DNA of 64,000 bases from Danxiaibacter flavus (GCF_041060425.1 NZ_JAULBC010000001.1:1302001-1366000), one strand, 5' to 3'. Counted from the stretch's first letter, positions 52,601 through 62,537 are shown. The notes: generated by a model not told the origin, from the sequence alone. Numbers and translations are program-made.

Positions 52601-53969
52601 TTCCTTCCACCAAACGTGGCTGGAATGCCTGGATAGATAAACGGTGCAGTGTTGGGGCACGGTTTAACATTACAGGGTGACCTTTCAATATGTTTTCAAG
52701 GATATCCCAAATAACTGCTTCTTTTTTATCAACCAGTTTCTTGGCTGATTTTACAGTTTTTACGATACCTCTTTCAATTAATTTACGGATGATAAATGGT
52801 TTGAAAAGCTCGGCAGCCATGTCTTTTGGAAGACCGCACTCGTGCATTTTCAATTCAGGACCTACCACGATTACAGAACGGCCGGAGTAGTCAACACGTT
52901 TACCCAACAGGTTCTGACGGAAACGACCTTGTTTACCTTTCAGAACGTCAGACAAGGATTTCAATGCTCTACCACCTTCAGCTTTAACAGCGTTTGATTT
53001 ACGTGAGTTATCGAACAGGCTGTCCACAGCTTCCTGCAGCATACGTTTTTCGTTTCGCAGGATCACTTCAGGAGCTTTAATCTCCAACAGACGTTTCAAA
53101 CGGTTGTTACGGATGATCACACGACGGTAAAGGTCGTTCAGGTCAGAAGACGCGAAACGGCCACCATCCAATGGAACCAATGGACGCAATTCCGGTGGAA
53201 TAACAGGGATGTATTGCATTACCATCCACTCAGGGCGGTTGGTAATTCTTGTGCTTGCATCACGGAAACCTTCTACAACGCTCAAACGCTTTAAGGCGTC
53301 TGCTTTACGTTGCTGAGAAGTTTCAGTAGCTGCAGCGTTACGTAATTTATAGCTTAACTCATCCAGATCCAATCTTGCCAACAGGTCGTGAATTGCTTCA
53401 GCGCCCATTTTAGCGATGAATTTCTGAGGATCTTCATCAGGCAGGTATTGGTTGTCTTTTGGAAGTGTATCAACAATATCCAGGTATTCTTCTTCAGTAA
53501 GAAGATCACCGGTATTCAGGTTTTCTTTTACGCCACCTTGTATAACTGCATATCTTTCATAATATACAATTGTCTCTAATTTCTTAGAGCTCATACCTAA
53601 CAGGTAGCCAATTTTATTGGGTAAACTTTTAAAATACCAGATGTGAACAACCGGAACAACCAGTTTAAGGTGTCCCATGCGTTCGCGGCGAACTTTCTTT
53701 TCGGTCACTTCAACACCACAACGGTCGCACACGATGCCCTTGTAACGAATACGCTTATACTTACCACAGGCGCACTCATAATCTTTTACCGGACCAAAAA
53801 TTCTTTCGCAGAATAAACCATCACGTTCAGGTTTGTAAGTACGATAGTTGATGGTTTCAGGCTTTAACACTTCACCAAAGCTGCGTTCTAAAATACTGTC
53901 CGGGGATGCCAGACCGATAGTAATTTTAGAAAAAGTTGCCTTAGGACGATTGTCTTTTTTAATGGCCAT
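49686..53969 (-). CDS. rpoC: RNA polymerase beta-prime subunit
   Basis: The 1427-aa protein starts MAIKKDNRPKATFSKITIGLASPDSILERS at the ATG at 53967-53969; a longer frame to 54002 exists but the conserved start is this one. It has the zinc site CACGKYKRIRYKGIVCDRCG, the catalytic NADFDGDQM (470-478, Mg ligands D472, D474, D476), the second zinc site near LTCESKRGVCVKCYG, and the trigger-loop region. The length is normal for Bacteroidota. rpoB, normally directly upstream, is absent: the upstream neighbour is a SusD gene with its own terminator. Confidence 0.97.
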   Translation of the reverse strand: MAIKKDNRPKATFSKITIGLASPDSILERSFGEVLKPETINYRTYKPERDGLFCERIFGPVKDYECACGKYKRIRYKGIVCDRCGVEVTEKKVRRERMGHLKLVVPVVHIWYFKSLPNKIGYLLGMSSKKLETIVYYERYAVIQGGVKENLNTGDLLTEEEYLDIVDTLPKDNQYLPDEDPQKFIAKMGAEAIHDLLARLDLDELSYKLRNAAATETSQQRKADALKRLSVVEGFRDASTRITNRPEWMVMQYIPVIPPELRPLVPLDGGRFASSDLNDLYRRVIIRNNRLKRLLEIKAPEVILRNEKRMLQEAVDSLFDNSRKSNAVKAEGGRALKSLSDVLKGKQGRFRQNLLGKRVDYSGRSVIVVGPELKMHECGLPKDMAAELFKPFIIRKLIERGIVKTVKSAKKLVDKKEAVIWDILENILKGHPVMLNRAPTLHRLSIQAFQPRLVEGKAIQLHPLVTSAFNADFDGDQMAVHVPLSNAAILEAQLLMLSSHNILNPQNGTPITLPSQDMVLGLYYITKGKRNTETEKVKGEGKAFYSTEEVLIAYNENQVDLHAFIKVKTNVREGGELKNKLIETTVGRVLFNQFVPKEVGFVNALATKKSLREIIGDIIKITNVPKTAKFLDDIKTLGFRMAFRGGLSFNVNDLIIPEVRNELLEQAKAEVEEVWESYNMGLITNNERYNQVIDIWSRVDTRITETLIREMATDKQGFNSVYMMLDSGARGSKQQVKQLAGIRGLMAKPRKSGSTGSEIIENPILSNFKGGLNVLDYFISTHGARKGLADTALKTADAGYLTRRLVDVAQDVVISDEDCGTLRGIATSALKDNEDVVEPLLDRILGRTSLHDVFHPVTEELLVAAGDEITVDVARAIEEAGIETVEIRSVLTCESKRGVCVKCYGKNLATGYIAQRGDAVGIIAAQSIGEPGTQLTLRTFHVGGIAGSSSVESSLTAKFDGTIQFDGLRSVTTENNEGDKVQVVIGRTGEMRIMDLKNDRLLITNNIPYGAVLNVKDGQLVKKGEIICTWDPFNNVVVAEIAGEVKFENVIEGVTYREEADEQTGHRDKVVIETKDKTKIPGLVVEGKEIKNYNLPVGSRLIIEEGESVKAGQVIVKIPRTLRKSGDITGGLPRVTELFEARNPSNPAVVCEIDGVVAFGNVKRGNREIIVEAKDGIVKKYLVPLTRQILVQDGDFVKAGAALSDGQTAPADILTIKGPFAVQEYVVNEIQEVYRLQGVKINDKHIEVIVRQMMKKAEIVDAGDTKFLEEDLVDRFEFIDENDRIFDKKVVTDPGDSSKLRAGQIITLRELREENSILRRSDKKLAEVRDAEPATAQPVLLGITKASLGVQSWISAASFQETTKVLSSAAIQGKSDDMLGLKENVITGHLIPAGTGQKEFESIIVGSKEEYELLSTAREAMNFDDEE

Positions 53970-54173
53970 ATTTAAAATTGCAATTTTATAAAAATTTGTC
54001 AACCGGTTATTTTGAAGAAAAGGGGGTGAATTAACTAATGCGATGTCAATAAACTATGATGCCCCAATGAATTGATAATCAATTACATTGAGGTACAAAA
54101 AGGTTAAAAACAATATGTAAAAGCCGCAAAAGACGATCCAACCGAATACAAATCTTCAAAATGCATAGGTCGG

Positions 54174-54181
54174 CAAAGGTA
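54174..54181 (-). promoter_or_regulatory. Candidate rpoC promoter, -7 element
   Basis: TACCTTTG on the - strand matches the Bacteroidota -7 consensus TAnnTTTG exactly, about 205 bases before the rpoC start. An ATTTGC element lies 25 bases further upstream, somewhat more than the usual spacing. Its place after the SusD operon terminator supports an independent rpoC unit with a long leader. Confidence 0.4.
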
Positions 54182-54266
54182 AGGAAATATATAAAAAGGA
54201 AAAAAGCAAATTTTTTTTGCTGACTATTATTTCTTAAGACCGTTAAGATAAAGTTAAAGGAAAAAA

Positions 54267-54298
54267 CCTCAAACCGTTGTCCGTTCAACGATTTGAGG
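54267..54298 (-). terminator. Terminator of the SusC/SusD operon
   Basis: CCTCAAA-C-CGTTG pairs with CAACG-A-TTTGAGG, a 13-position stem with one mismatch and a 6-base loop. The - strand continues with TTTTTTCC. It separates the SusD gene from rpoC. The DNA between it and the SusD stop (54330-54483) contains GTACGAAGTAC- and AGCTCACAGCTGATAGC-type repeats only. Confidence 0.85.
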
Positions 54299-54483
54299 CA
54301 AAATCAATTTTTTAGAAGGGATTTGAAAGCTGTCTAAGTACGATTTACGAAGTACGAAGTACTCTGATTCAGTCAGGCTTCTTTTCTATTGGAAGTCGCT
54401 TTTCTTTCAGCTCCATATGTCTGAAACCTGAGACCTGACACCTGACACCCAATAGCTCACAGCTGATAGCTAAAAGCTCACAG

Positions 54484-56037
54484 CTAGTAATTCGGATTCT
54501 GTATCAACACTCCCTTACTCTCATCAATCACCACCTGCGGAATTGGCATGTAGTAATCCTTCGGACGTTTAAACGTACGGCCGGGAATTAACACAGCCCC
54601 ATTGTATGGTTGTAACGGAGAAGTGGATTTTGGCTTGGAGTAGATGGTATCCAGGTTGATAATCTTCGCCTTGTCCCATCTCATCAGATCCTGGTGACGG
54701 ATATTTTCGCCTCCAAGTTCTACGCGGCGTTCGTGAATAAGATCATGCATTGTTGCGCCATGGATATCCGCCAGTCCTGCACGTGCGCGAACAGCATTGA
54801 TCTCTACATCGCCAGCTCCGGCTCCGGATTGCCTGATCTTGGCTTCTGCAACAATCAGGTAAATGTCTGCAGTGCGAAGGAGCGGTTGTTTCAAATCGCC
54901 ATCCAGTTGACCGGAACCATCCGGATTGTATGCAGTATACTTCCTCAGGCAATAACCTGTCAAAGAATTGCTTGGTAACATTCTTCCGGTTTGCTGGCCT
55001 TCCTTTCCTGTAAACATCTGGTATGCATCGCCGGGTGCGATGGTGATCAGGTTTGTTTGATTGGCAATGGAATCTCCAACTGATAACAACGTAGTTCTCT
55101 TGCGAATACTGTCCTTTGCCTCAAACTCTTCCGCAAAATTTTCGGTAGGGTGGTGGAAACCCCAACCGTTCCAGGCTCTTGGCGTAAAGTAAATGTTGAT
55201 AGGAGCGTTATTATAGTTGTTTTTGTTCCATACAGCAAATAACAGTTCTGTATTGTTTTCCTGCATGCCAAGGAAAAAGTTGTCGGTATATCTTGGTGCA
55301 AGCGCGTAGTTCGCATTTGTGATCACCTTGGTGCCAAATTCCTGTGCTTTGTCGAGCTTCTCCCAAAAAATGTACAGCTTAGCCAGTAAACCCCATGCAG
55401 CTCCCTTACTTACGCGGCCTTTATCTTCAGCACCGTAAGACTCGGGCAACATGTCTGCTGCTTTAAGCAAATCGGATTCCATTTGCATTCTTACAGAATC
55501 AACAGAAGACTTTGGAATGTTGTAATTGCCGTTTAGCACATTCTGCTCAAGGATGATGGGAACTTCTCCAAAGATCTGGCTGAGTACCCAATAGCCGTGC
55601 GCACGCAGAAAATAGGCTTCACCCATTGAGCGGGTGCGGATATTTTCATCCATGCTCGGAACTTTCGGAATGTATAATATGGCATTGTTGGCGCGTGCAA
55701 TTTGTTCATACGCCCATCCCCAGGTTGGTCTTAACTGGTAAGTAGTAGGGTTAGCGTTAAATTTCTCAATGTCCCAAAAATCAGGGTGGTCACCATCAAC
55801 TGAAATATCATCTGACTGGTCATCAAATGCATACAGGTTGTGACCGACTCCTTCTTCCTGCGTAAGTACATTGTAAATGCCGTTAATGCCTGTAACCACA
55901 TCACTTTCATTGCGCCAGTAATTCTCAGGCGTATACAAACCAACGGGTGTTACGTCCAGTATCTTCTTCTGACAGGCAGAGGCCGCCAATACTGTAACAA
56001 CCGCCAGTATGTAGTGTATATATTTTTTCTTGATCAT
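54484..56037 (-). CDS. SusD/RagB-family surface lipoprotein
   Basis: The 517-aa protein has lipobox AASAC at C22, followed by the SusD start KKILDVTPVGLYTPENYWRNESDVVTGINGIYN. Further family text is RSMGEAYFLRAHGYWVLSQIFGEVPII, GRVSKGAAWGLLAKLYIFWEKLDKA and the C-terminal MHDLIHERRVELGGENIRHQDLMRWDKA. It binds the substrate at the cell surface and closes the SusC barrel. Its start lies 11 bases after the SusC stop. The last gene of the operon; a terminator follows at 54298. Confidence 0.95.
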   Translation of the reverse strand: MIKKKYIHYILAVVTVLAASACQKKILDVTPVGLYTPENYWRNESDVVTGINGIYNVLTQEEGVGHNLYAFDDQSDDISVDGDHPDFWDIEKFNANPTTYQLRPTWGWAYEQIARANNAILYIPKVPSMDENIRTRSMGEAYFLRAHGYWVLSQIFGEVPIILEQNVLNGNYNIPKSSVDSVRMQMESDLLKAADMLPESYGAEDKGRVSKGAAWGLLAKLYIFWEKLDKAQEFGTKVITNANYALAPRYTDNFFLGMQENNTELLFAVWNKNNYNNAPINIYFTPRAWNGWGFHHPTENFAEEFEAKDSIRKRTTLLSVGDSIANQTNLITIAPGDAYQMFTGKEGQQTGRMLPSNSLTGYCLRKYTAYNPDGSGQLDGDLKQPLLRTADIYLIVAEAKIRQSGAGAGDVEINAVRARAGLADIHGATMHDLIHERRVELGGENIRHQDLMRWDKAKIINLDTIYSKPKSTSPLQPYNGAVLIPGRTFKRPKDYYMPIPQVVIDESKGVLIQNPNY

Positions 56038-56048
56038 GGTTCTCTGTT

Positions 56049-59000
56049 TTAAAAATTAAAGGTTGCTCCAATGGTCAGCGTTCTTGCGGATGGATATTGT
56101 GCCACGTCTACACCTCTTTGTTTATTGCCATCAGTATAACCCAGTTCCGGTGTATAGCCCTTGTACTTGGTTATATAGAACAAGTTGTAGCCGCTGAAGT
56201 AAATTCTTGTTTGCGGCATGGGAACCTTTGCAATTTGTACGTTCTTGAAAGTATAGCTAAGTGTAACAGTCTTTAGTGCGAGATAGTTACCACTTTCAAC
56301 CCAGAGATCTGATGACCTGTTATTTTGATTGGCATTTGTTCTGCTCAGTCGGGGAACGCTGTTGCTTGTTCCTTCACCGTGCCACCTGTTGTTTGCTTCT
56401 GCATAAAGGTTGAAAACCTGTGTGCCGTCAAGACCTGTGAGCCTGTCAGCATTATACAGTTTGTGACCAAATGCACCGGCAAACAAAAAGGCCAGGTCAA
56501 ATCCTTTATAACCAACACTACCGTTTATGCCAAGTGTTACACGTGGGTTGGGATCTCCGAGATTAACCCTGTCCTGATCATTTACAATGCCGTCGCCATT
56601 TACATCAAGGAAGCGTACATCTCCGGGTTTGATCACACCTCTGTTCGGATCGTTTTTCCTGTTTGGATCGTCATCAATGTCTTTTTGATTCTGGTACAAA
56701 CCATTTGTTTTATATCCGTAGAAAGAAGCGATTGGCTGGCCCTCATAGGTTCTGGATGTTTCGATTGACTGACGTCCGTAGAATGAAGAACCTATATAAT
56801 CAGCTTTAGTACCATACAAATGCGTAACCTTATTTTTAATGAAAGAAGCATTTACACCGGCTGAATAACTTACTCTTCCTGCCATATTGCTGTAGTTCAG
56901 TTCAACTTCAACACCACGGTTGTTGAGGGATCCCAGGTTTTGATTCGGAATAGTAACATTGCCGCCAGGAATGTTTATCGTTGCCCCGTAAGTTTCTACC
57001 AGTGAATATGGTATCAGCATATCCTTGGTGTTTTTGTTAAAATAAGTAACCACACCATTCAGTTTGTTTTGTAACAAGCCAAATTCAAGACTGACATTGC
57101 TCATTTCAGCCCGTTCCCATGTGATGTTGGGATTGGACAGGCTGGTTACATAAGAGCCATCAACTATGTTGGTATTGCTGCCGAAGTTGTATGTAATACC
57201 ACCGCCACTCTGGATGATAGACAGATACTGGAAGTTGGGAATTTCCTGGTTACCCATCTGGCCCCAGCCGCCGGTAACTTTCAAGGTGTTTATAAAAGAA
57301 ACATTATCCTTGAAGAATTTCTCGTCGGAGATCCTCCATCCCAAAGAAAATGCCGGGAATGAACCCCATCTTTTGTCTGGCGGAAACCTGCTTGAGCCAT
57401 CGTCGCGCCAGGTGAAAGTGGCCAGGTACTTACTTTTATAAGCATAGTTGGCCCTTACAAAATAAGATCTCAGTCCATTTGCGCCCTGTGATCCATTGGC
57501 GAACTGATTGGCACTGCTACCGTTGTTCAGGATCCTGTGATCCCAGGCCGGATCATCGTAACCACTTCTTGCCGCTGAATAGGATTCACTGTTAAAGCTC
57601 TGTGCAGAGTAGCCAGCAGTAACATTTACACTGTGCGTGTTGTTGAAAACATTATTGTAAGTAAGAAAATAGTCAGTCAAAAATGAAGTGCCCTGACTGT
57701 AACTTCGTGTTAAATTAGCCAGTGAGTTAACCCTAGTTTGATCGGGTGTTGCAATGGCAAAATTATAACCGTTGTACATGTTATAGTCGTAACCAAAATT
57801 GGCTTTGGCAGTCAGCCCTTTGATGATTTCCAACTCAATGTATGCATTGGTTAAAATGTGGTTGTTTTTGTTGGACTGATCTGTGGTAGCCGCGGTAAAT
57901 ACCGGATTGTTAATGTCTCCTAACTCGTTACTGGCCTTGGAGCTTCCCCATGAACCATCGGGATTGTGCACCGGAATTGCGGGATTGAAACGCAGTGCGG
58001 TCCATACCAACCCGGTTTGTGTTGATCTTGTATCTACACCGCTGCTGTTGGTAAACGAATAAAGAAAGTTTTCTCCGACTTTTAGCCTTTTACCCAATTT
58101 GTGTTCAGAATTAAAGCGCGCACTATAACGTTGAAAATAGGTGTTGATGATCATGCCTTTTTCATCGTAATAGTTTCCTGAAAGACTGAAATTGGAACTG
58201 GCGCTTCCTCCGCGTAAGGCAACATCCACATTGTTTGTTTTGCCTGTATTGAAGAGCTCGCGTTGCCAGTCTGTACGTTGTGTGGCATAGTAGGGATCAT
58301 TCCAAATAGGCGGTACGGGATTACCATCGTTGGTAAATTCTTCCTGTTTCAGCTTTACCAGGTCAGGCGCTGTCGCCAGGTCAAGATACTTGAGTGGATT
58401 TGAATTACCTGTGTACGCATTCACAGTCGTTTTAGCCTTGTCGCCAAAATTTCCTTTCTTGGTAGTGATAAGCACTACACCGTTTGCGGCCCTGGTTCCA
58501 TAGATGGCTGAAGACGATGCGTCTTTCAGAATTTCTATGGAGGCAATATCATTGGAGTTAACATCGTTGAGACCGCCTGCGGGAACGCCGTCAATAACTA
58601 CCAACGGATCTGCACTGTTGATTGTACCCGTTCCTCTTATACGGATTGTAGGAATACTTCCAGGTGCTCCGTCAGCGCGAACAATATCAACGCCGGAAGC
58701 ACGGCCCTGAAGGGCTGACGCCGCGTTGCTAACCGGGATGTTTTTTATGTCATCTCCTTTAACGCTGGCAATGGTACCCGTCACGTCTCTTTTACGTTGG
58801 GTACCGTAACCAACAACAACAACATCTGCAAGTGCATTGGCTGCAGCCTGCAAGGTTACGTTGATTGCAGTTTTGCCCTTTATTGGAAGGGTTTGCTTTT
58901 GATAACCCACGAGCGTAAATTCCAGTTCCGTGGTACCATCTGGGACGGTAATACGAAAAGCTCCATTTTCATCGGTTGTTGTTACGGTAGATGTTTTCGG

Positions 59001-59135
59001 TACACCCACAGTAACACTTTGTAGTTTTTTGCCGTCGGGATCAGTTACTGTTCCTGTAACAGTAGACTGGGCAAATACAGCGGTTGTGCCAAGAATGATG
59101 AAAAGAGCAGTTAATATGCGTTGCTTCCATCTCAT
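56049..59135 (-). CDS. SusC/RagA-family TonB-linked outer membrane transporter
   Basis: The 1028-aa transporter has a signal peptide (about 1-22), a carboxypeptidase-like domain (about 25-100, VTGTVTDPDGKKLQSVTV), DVVVVGYGTQRKRDVTGTIA, a plug with AIYGTRAANGVVLITTKKG, and a barrel ending SARTLTIGATFNF. The signal and TonB-linked layout are complete. It lies second in an operon between an FG-GAP/UnbV lipoprotein gene (42 bases upstream) and SusD (11 bases downstream). Control by the divergent LacI protein is likely. Confidence 0.95.
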   Translation of the reverse strand: MRWKQRILTALFIILGTTAVFAQSTVTGTVTDPDGKKLQSVTVGVPKTSTVTTTDENGAFRITVPDGTTELEFTLVGYQKQTLPIKGKTAINVTLQAAANALADVVVVGYGTQRKRDVTGTIASVKGDDIKNIPVSNAASALQGRASGVDIVRADGAPGSIPTIRIRGTGTINSADPLVVIDGVPAGGLNDVNSNDIASIEILKDASSSAIYGTRAANGVVLITTKKGNFGDKAKTTVNAYTGNSNPLKYLDLATAPDLVKLKQEEFTNDGNPVPPIWNDPYYATQRTDWQRELFNTGKTNNVDVALRGGSASSNFSLSGNYYDEKGMIINTYFQRYSARFNSEHKLGKRLKVGENFLYSFTNSSGVDTRSTQTGLVWTALRFNPAIPVHNPDGSWGSSKASNELGDINNPVFTAATTDQSNKNNHILTNAYIELEIIKGLTAKANFGYDYNMYNGYNFAIATPDQTRVNSLANLTRSYSQGTSFLTDYFLTYNNVFNNTHSVNVTAGYSAQSFNSESYSAARSGYDDPAWDHRILNNGSSANQFANGSQGANGLRSYFVRANYAYKSKYLATFTWRDDGSSRFPPDKRWGSFPAFSLGWRISDEKFFKDNVSFINTLKVTGGWGQMGNQEIPNFQYLSIIQSGGGITYNFGSNTNIVDGSYVTSLSNPNITWERAEMSNVSLEFGLLQNKLNGVVTYFNKNTKDMLIPYSLVETYGATINIPGGNVTIPNQNLGSLNNRGVEVELNYSNMAGRVSYSAGVNASFIKNKVTHLYGTKADYIGSSFYGRQSIETSRTYEGQPIASFYGYKTNGLYQNQKDIDDDPNRKNDPNRGVIKPGDVRFLDVNGDGIVNDQDRVNLGDPNPRVTLGINGSVGYKGFDLAFLFAGAFGHKLYNADRLTGLDGTQVFNLYAEANNRWHGEGTSNSVPRLSRTNANQNNRSSDLWVESGNYLALKTVTLSYTFKNVQIAKVPMPQTRIYFSGYNLFYITKYKGYTPELGYTDGNKQRGVDVAQYPSARTLTIGATFNF

Positions 59136-59177
59136 ACTGGTGTTTGGTTTAATTGTGAATAAAAGGTCAGCTTGTTA

Positions 59178-62100
59178 TTAAGGAAGAGCGTTTGATTTTA
59201 CCTGTTTTAGAATCCTGACAGGGCCATTATTATTCGCAGCCACTATGTACAGGTTGTTACCTCCTTTTAGTTTGATGATATTCCTTGTGTCATTATTCAG
59301 GTATAGTCCTGTTTGTGCATAATCAAGCGGAAGAAAATTGCCGTTGCCTTTGTTCTTCAGAACAAGTCCGGTACCACCATCCAATGGACCTATCTGCACC
59401 CGGAAAGGATAAAAATTTCCTGCGAGAATAATGTCAGTGTTTCCGTCTTTATCAATATCCTCGGCAACCAGTCCGTTCGCCATGCTTATTTGTGCCTGTG
59501 CAGGTAATGGTTCCGCGTCGAATTTCTTGTTGTTCTGATTTCTTAAGAAAAGAGAATTTGTTTGTGTTAGTTTGATGGTCTTTGCTTTGGCTAGCTGCTC
59601 TTCTGTAAACAGATCCTTTAGCTGTGCATCCGAATAGTCACTGTAGTGGAGGAATTTCTTTTGTAACGAAGGAACCTGGTCAATCATTTCATCTCTTGAG
59701 AAATACGGATAACTCTTTCCCCCATTATAATAACATAAAACAGGGTTGATTGTTCCATTGCCATAAAAGTCACCATAGGTAATAGTTACCGGTTCCTTTA
59801 CAGAGGCTTTAAAAGGAATATTATTGCCTATGTTACCTATAACCAGGTCTGTGTCTCCATCATTGTCAAAATCGCCGGCTAAAATTCTTGTCCACCAGCC
59901 TTCTGTATCGGTAAGTCCGTATTGCTTGGTTTGATCAGAAAGTACACCGTTGTGATTTTCGAAGACCTTTACCGGCATAAATTGGCCAGCGACAATAAGA
60001 TCGGGCCAGGAGTCCTTATTGAGATCCACCCACATAGCGTCGTACACCATTCCACAGTTTAGCAGCGAAGTATCTTTTTGAGAAGCGTCTTGTACAAACC
60101 TGATCGCTCCGGGCCTGCTCATATTTTTCAAGACAAAGCTTTCCGCACTTACGGGAAATTTACCTGGTATGCATTTGCTGCCAACAAATAGATCCGGCAG
60201 ACCATCTTTATTGATATCTGCAGCCTTTGCACATGCTCCGCTGAGTGCCTCCGCCGGAAGCGCATCTGTAACCTGCCTGAAATTGCCTTTGCCATCATTT
60301 TCAAAAATCCGGTCCTGGTAGTATTTGTTGTTTGCAGGATAGTCAGTTCCGCCGCTAACGAGATAAAGATCCATATCTCCATCTTTGTCTGCATCAAAGA
60401 ACAACGCATCTGCATTTGTATATCCTTTATCGTTGTTCCAGGGTTGTGACTGAGAAGGTTTGAAGCTGCCTTCTTTTGTTTGCAGATACAATACGCTTTC
60501 TTGTCCGGCAGACGCACCGATAAAAAGATCCTCCAATCCATCGCCGTCAATGTCGGCTTTTGCCAGGCACGGGCCTAGCTTTGACAATTGGTATGGCAAT
60601 AATGGAGAGATCTTAAAGTCAACGAATAACGAAGGCTGATGAGTGAAGTGAATACCAGATGATGCAGTTATGTCTTCAAAAATCGCATCCGGTGTTTTTT
60701 TTATTGGAGTTGCTGAGCTTGTATCAGCATCTTTTTCTGAGATGGTTAATAATGTGTCCGAATGAATGTTCTTTAATACAGATCTTTTTCCTCCCGGCCA
60801 GTTCACCTGTATTTGCTGAACAATGCTATCGCTGCCAAGTCCTATATGCATAACCGGGTCCACAGATGACTGAAAGCCGCGGGTCAGGAATTGTTCCTGT
60901 GTTTGATGGCTTTTGGCTGTTTCGATAGATATTTTTGCGCCTATGCCGAGTGTATTTTGGTTGTCGCCCTGCAGTTTTATCCTGATGTAATGCGATTGCT
61001 TATTGCCTGAAGTATTATTCTGGTAAATGGTCGCACGGTCATTAAGTTGATTTACAACCAGGTCCAGATCTCCATCGTTATCCAGGTCCGCATAGGCGGC
61101 TCCGTTACTTATTCCTTTTTTTGAAAGCCCCCAGTTGGTTGTCACATTTTCAAAGCCGAGATTATGATTGTTTTTAAAAAGATAGTTAGATAGTTTAGTA
61201 GCTGGCATTTGCTGGATCAGCTGCCACATTTCTTCTTTTGATCCTTTTTGGGCTGTAAGCGAAGCCGTGTAGCCGGAAGTATATTTTACAAAATCAAGAT
61301 TTGTAATATCTTTAAAAATGCCATTGGTAATGAAAAGATCTTTCCATCCATCGTTGTCAAAGTCTGCAAAAAGTGGCGCCCAGCTCCAGTCTGTAGCGGA
61401 AATTCCCGCAAGCTGGCCAACCTCGCTAAAAAGCGGATCGCCCGCTGAATCCACACCATTATTCATCTGCAACGTATTGCGCATTTGCTGCTTGTGAAAA
61501 TGATGTTCCTGGCGCATGGTGTATTTATCGTACGCATCGGCGCCCTTCAGCAATTTTTGCCTGTGGTTATCCTCTGGCAGCATATCAAGCACCATTATAT
61601 CGGGCCGGCCATCGTTGTTATAATCAGCTATATCTGAACCCATGGCAAACTCGGAGATATGTCCTGCAGCTTTGGTCAATACTTCGTGAAACGTGCCATC
61701 GTGGTTATTGATATATAAGAAATCTCTTTCATCATAATCATTGGTAACATAAATGTCTGTCCAGCCGTCATTATTCAGATCGCTGGTAGCAACACTTAAC
61801 CCGAAGTTGAGTCCACTGCCGTCGATATGCGCCTGTTCACTTATATCAACAAAATGTCCGTTGTCATTTCTGTACAGCCGGTTACCAAATTTTGGATGAC
61901 GGGTTGAACGAAGTTTATCCGTATTGAAAAACGGGTTATAAAACATATCAGCATGGTTCACCAGGAACATATCCAGGTCGCCATCATTGTCCATGTCGAA
62001 GAAAGATGCGGTTGTAGTAAACGTACCCGGTGCATCAATGCCGTAAGCTTTTGCCTCTTCCTTAAACCAGGGAACACCATTTTTTAATCCCTGGTTAATA

Positions 62101-62537
62101 TATAGTTCATTCGCGCGTTGTTCATCGGTTCCTGGTCCGGAATAACAGACATACATGTCCAGTTTTCCATCGCCATTAACATCAACCATAACCACACCGG
62201 TTTTCCACTTGCTTCTTCCGGCTACACCTGCTTTATCTGTAATATCTTCAAATTCAAAATTTCCCTTATTTAAATAAAGTTTGTTAGGCGTCATATTGCC
62301 GGTGAACATTATGTCCGGTAATCCATCGTTATTTACATCTCCTGTAGCAACCCCCGCTCCGTTATACAAATATTCATATGTGAGAATGTTGTAATCCGGG
62401 TTTTCCTGTATATCATTTTTAAATTCTATATGAGAATGGGAAGACTGTACTTCTGTAAACAATGCAGATTGTTTTTTTCCGCATGATGACACTATGAGGC
62501 ACGCAATAATTGCTATTAAAAAGCGTGATGATTCCAT
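59178..62537 (-). CDS. FG-GAP/VCBS and ASPIC/UnbV repeat lipoprotein (CRTAC1-like)
   Basis: The 1119-aa protein has lipobox VSSC at C19. FG-GAP-type calcium-binding repeats recur along its length (GDVNNDGLPDIMFTGN, VDVNGDGKLDMYVCY, FDMDNDGDLDMFLVNH, LDNDGDLDLVV), which predicts a beta-propeller. An ASPIC/UnbV domain lies in the middle (TLGIGAKISIETAKSHQTQE, VQQIQVNWPGGKRSVLKNIH), then a second propeller-like part. Such proteins often accompany SusC/SusD in Bacteroidota and probably bind glycan or cell-surface partners. First gene of the operon, starting 83 bases after the LacI operator. Confidence 0.9.
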   Translation of the reverse strand: MESSRFLIAIIACLIVSSCGKKQSALFTEVQSSHSHIEFKNDIQENPDYNILTYEYLYNGAGVATGDVNNDGLPDIMFTGNMTPNKLYLNKGNFEFEDITDKAGVAGRSKWKTGVVMVDVNGDGKLDMYVCYSGPGTDEQRANELYINQGLKNGVPWFKEEAKAYGIDAPGTFTTTASFFDMDNDGDLDMFLVNHADMFYNPFFNTDKLRSTRHPKFGNRLYRNDNGHFVDISEQAHIDGSGLNFGLSVATSDLNNDGWTDIYVTNDYDERDFLYINNHDGTFHEVLTKAAGHISEFAMGSDIADYNNDGRPDIMVLDMLPEDNHRQKLLKGADAYDKYTMRQEHHFHKQQMRNTLQMNNGVDSAGDPLFSEVGQLAGISATDWSWAPLFADFDNDGWKDLFITNGIFKDITNLDFVKYTSGYTASLTAQKGSKEEMWQLIQQMPATKLSNYLFKNNHNLGFENVTTNWGLSKKGISNGAAYADLDNDGDLDLVVNQLNDRATIYQNNTSGNKQSHYIRIKLQGDNQNTLGIGAKISIETAKSHQTQEQFLTRGFQSSVDPVMHIGLGSDSIVQQIQVNWPGGKRSVLKNIHSDTLLTISEKDADTSSATPIKKTPDAIFEDITASSGIHFTHQPSLFVDFKISPLLPYQLSKLGPCLAKADIDGDGLEDLFIGASAGQESVLYLQTKEGSFKPSQSQPWNNDKGYTNADALFFDADKDGDMDLYLVSGGTDYPANNKYYQDRIFENDGKGNFRQVTDALPAEALSGACAKAADINKDGLPDLFVGSKCIPGKFPVSAESFVLKNMSRPGAIRFVQDASQKDTSLLNCGMVYDAMWVDLNKDSWPDLIVAGQFMPVKVFENHNGVLSDQTKQYGLTDTEGWWTRILAGDFDNDGDTDLVIGNIGNNIPFKASVKEPVTITYGDFYGNGTINPVLCYYNGGKSYPYFSRDEMIDQVPSLQKKFLHYSDYSDAQLKDLFTEEQLAKAKTIKLTQTNSLFLRNQNNKKFDAEPLPAQAQISMANGLVAEDIDKDGNTDIILAGNFYPFRVQIGPLDGGTGLVLKNKGNGNFLPLDYAQTGLYLNNDTRNIIKLKGGNNLYIVAANNNGPVRILKQVKSNALP

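Noticed and set aside
53970..54002. N-terminal extension of rpoC
   Set aside because: The 11 extra residues are not part of the conserved beta-prime start; MAIKKDNRPK is the usual Bacteroidota beginning.
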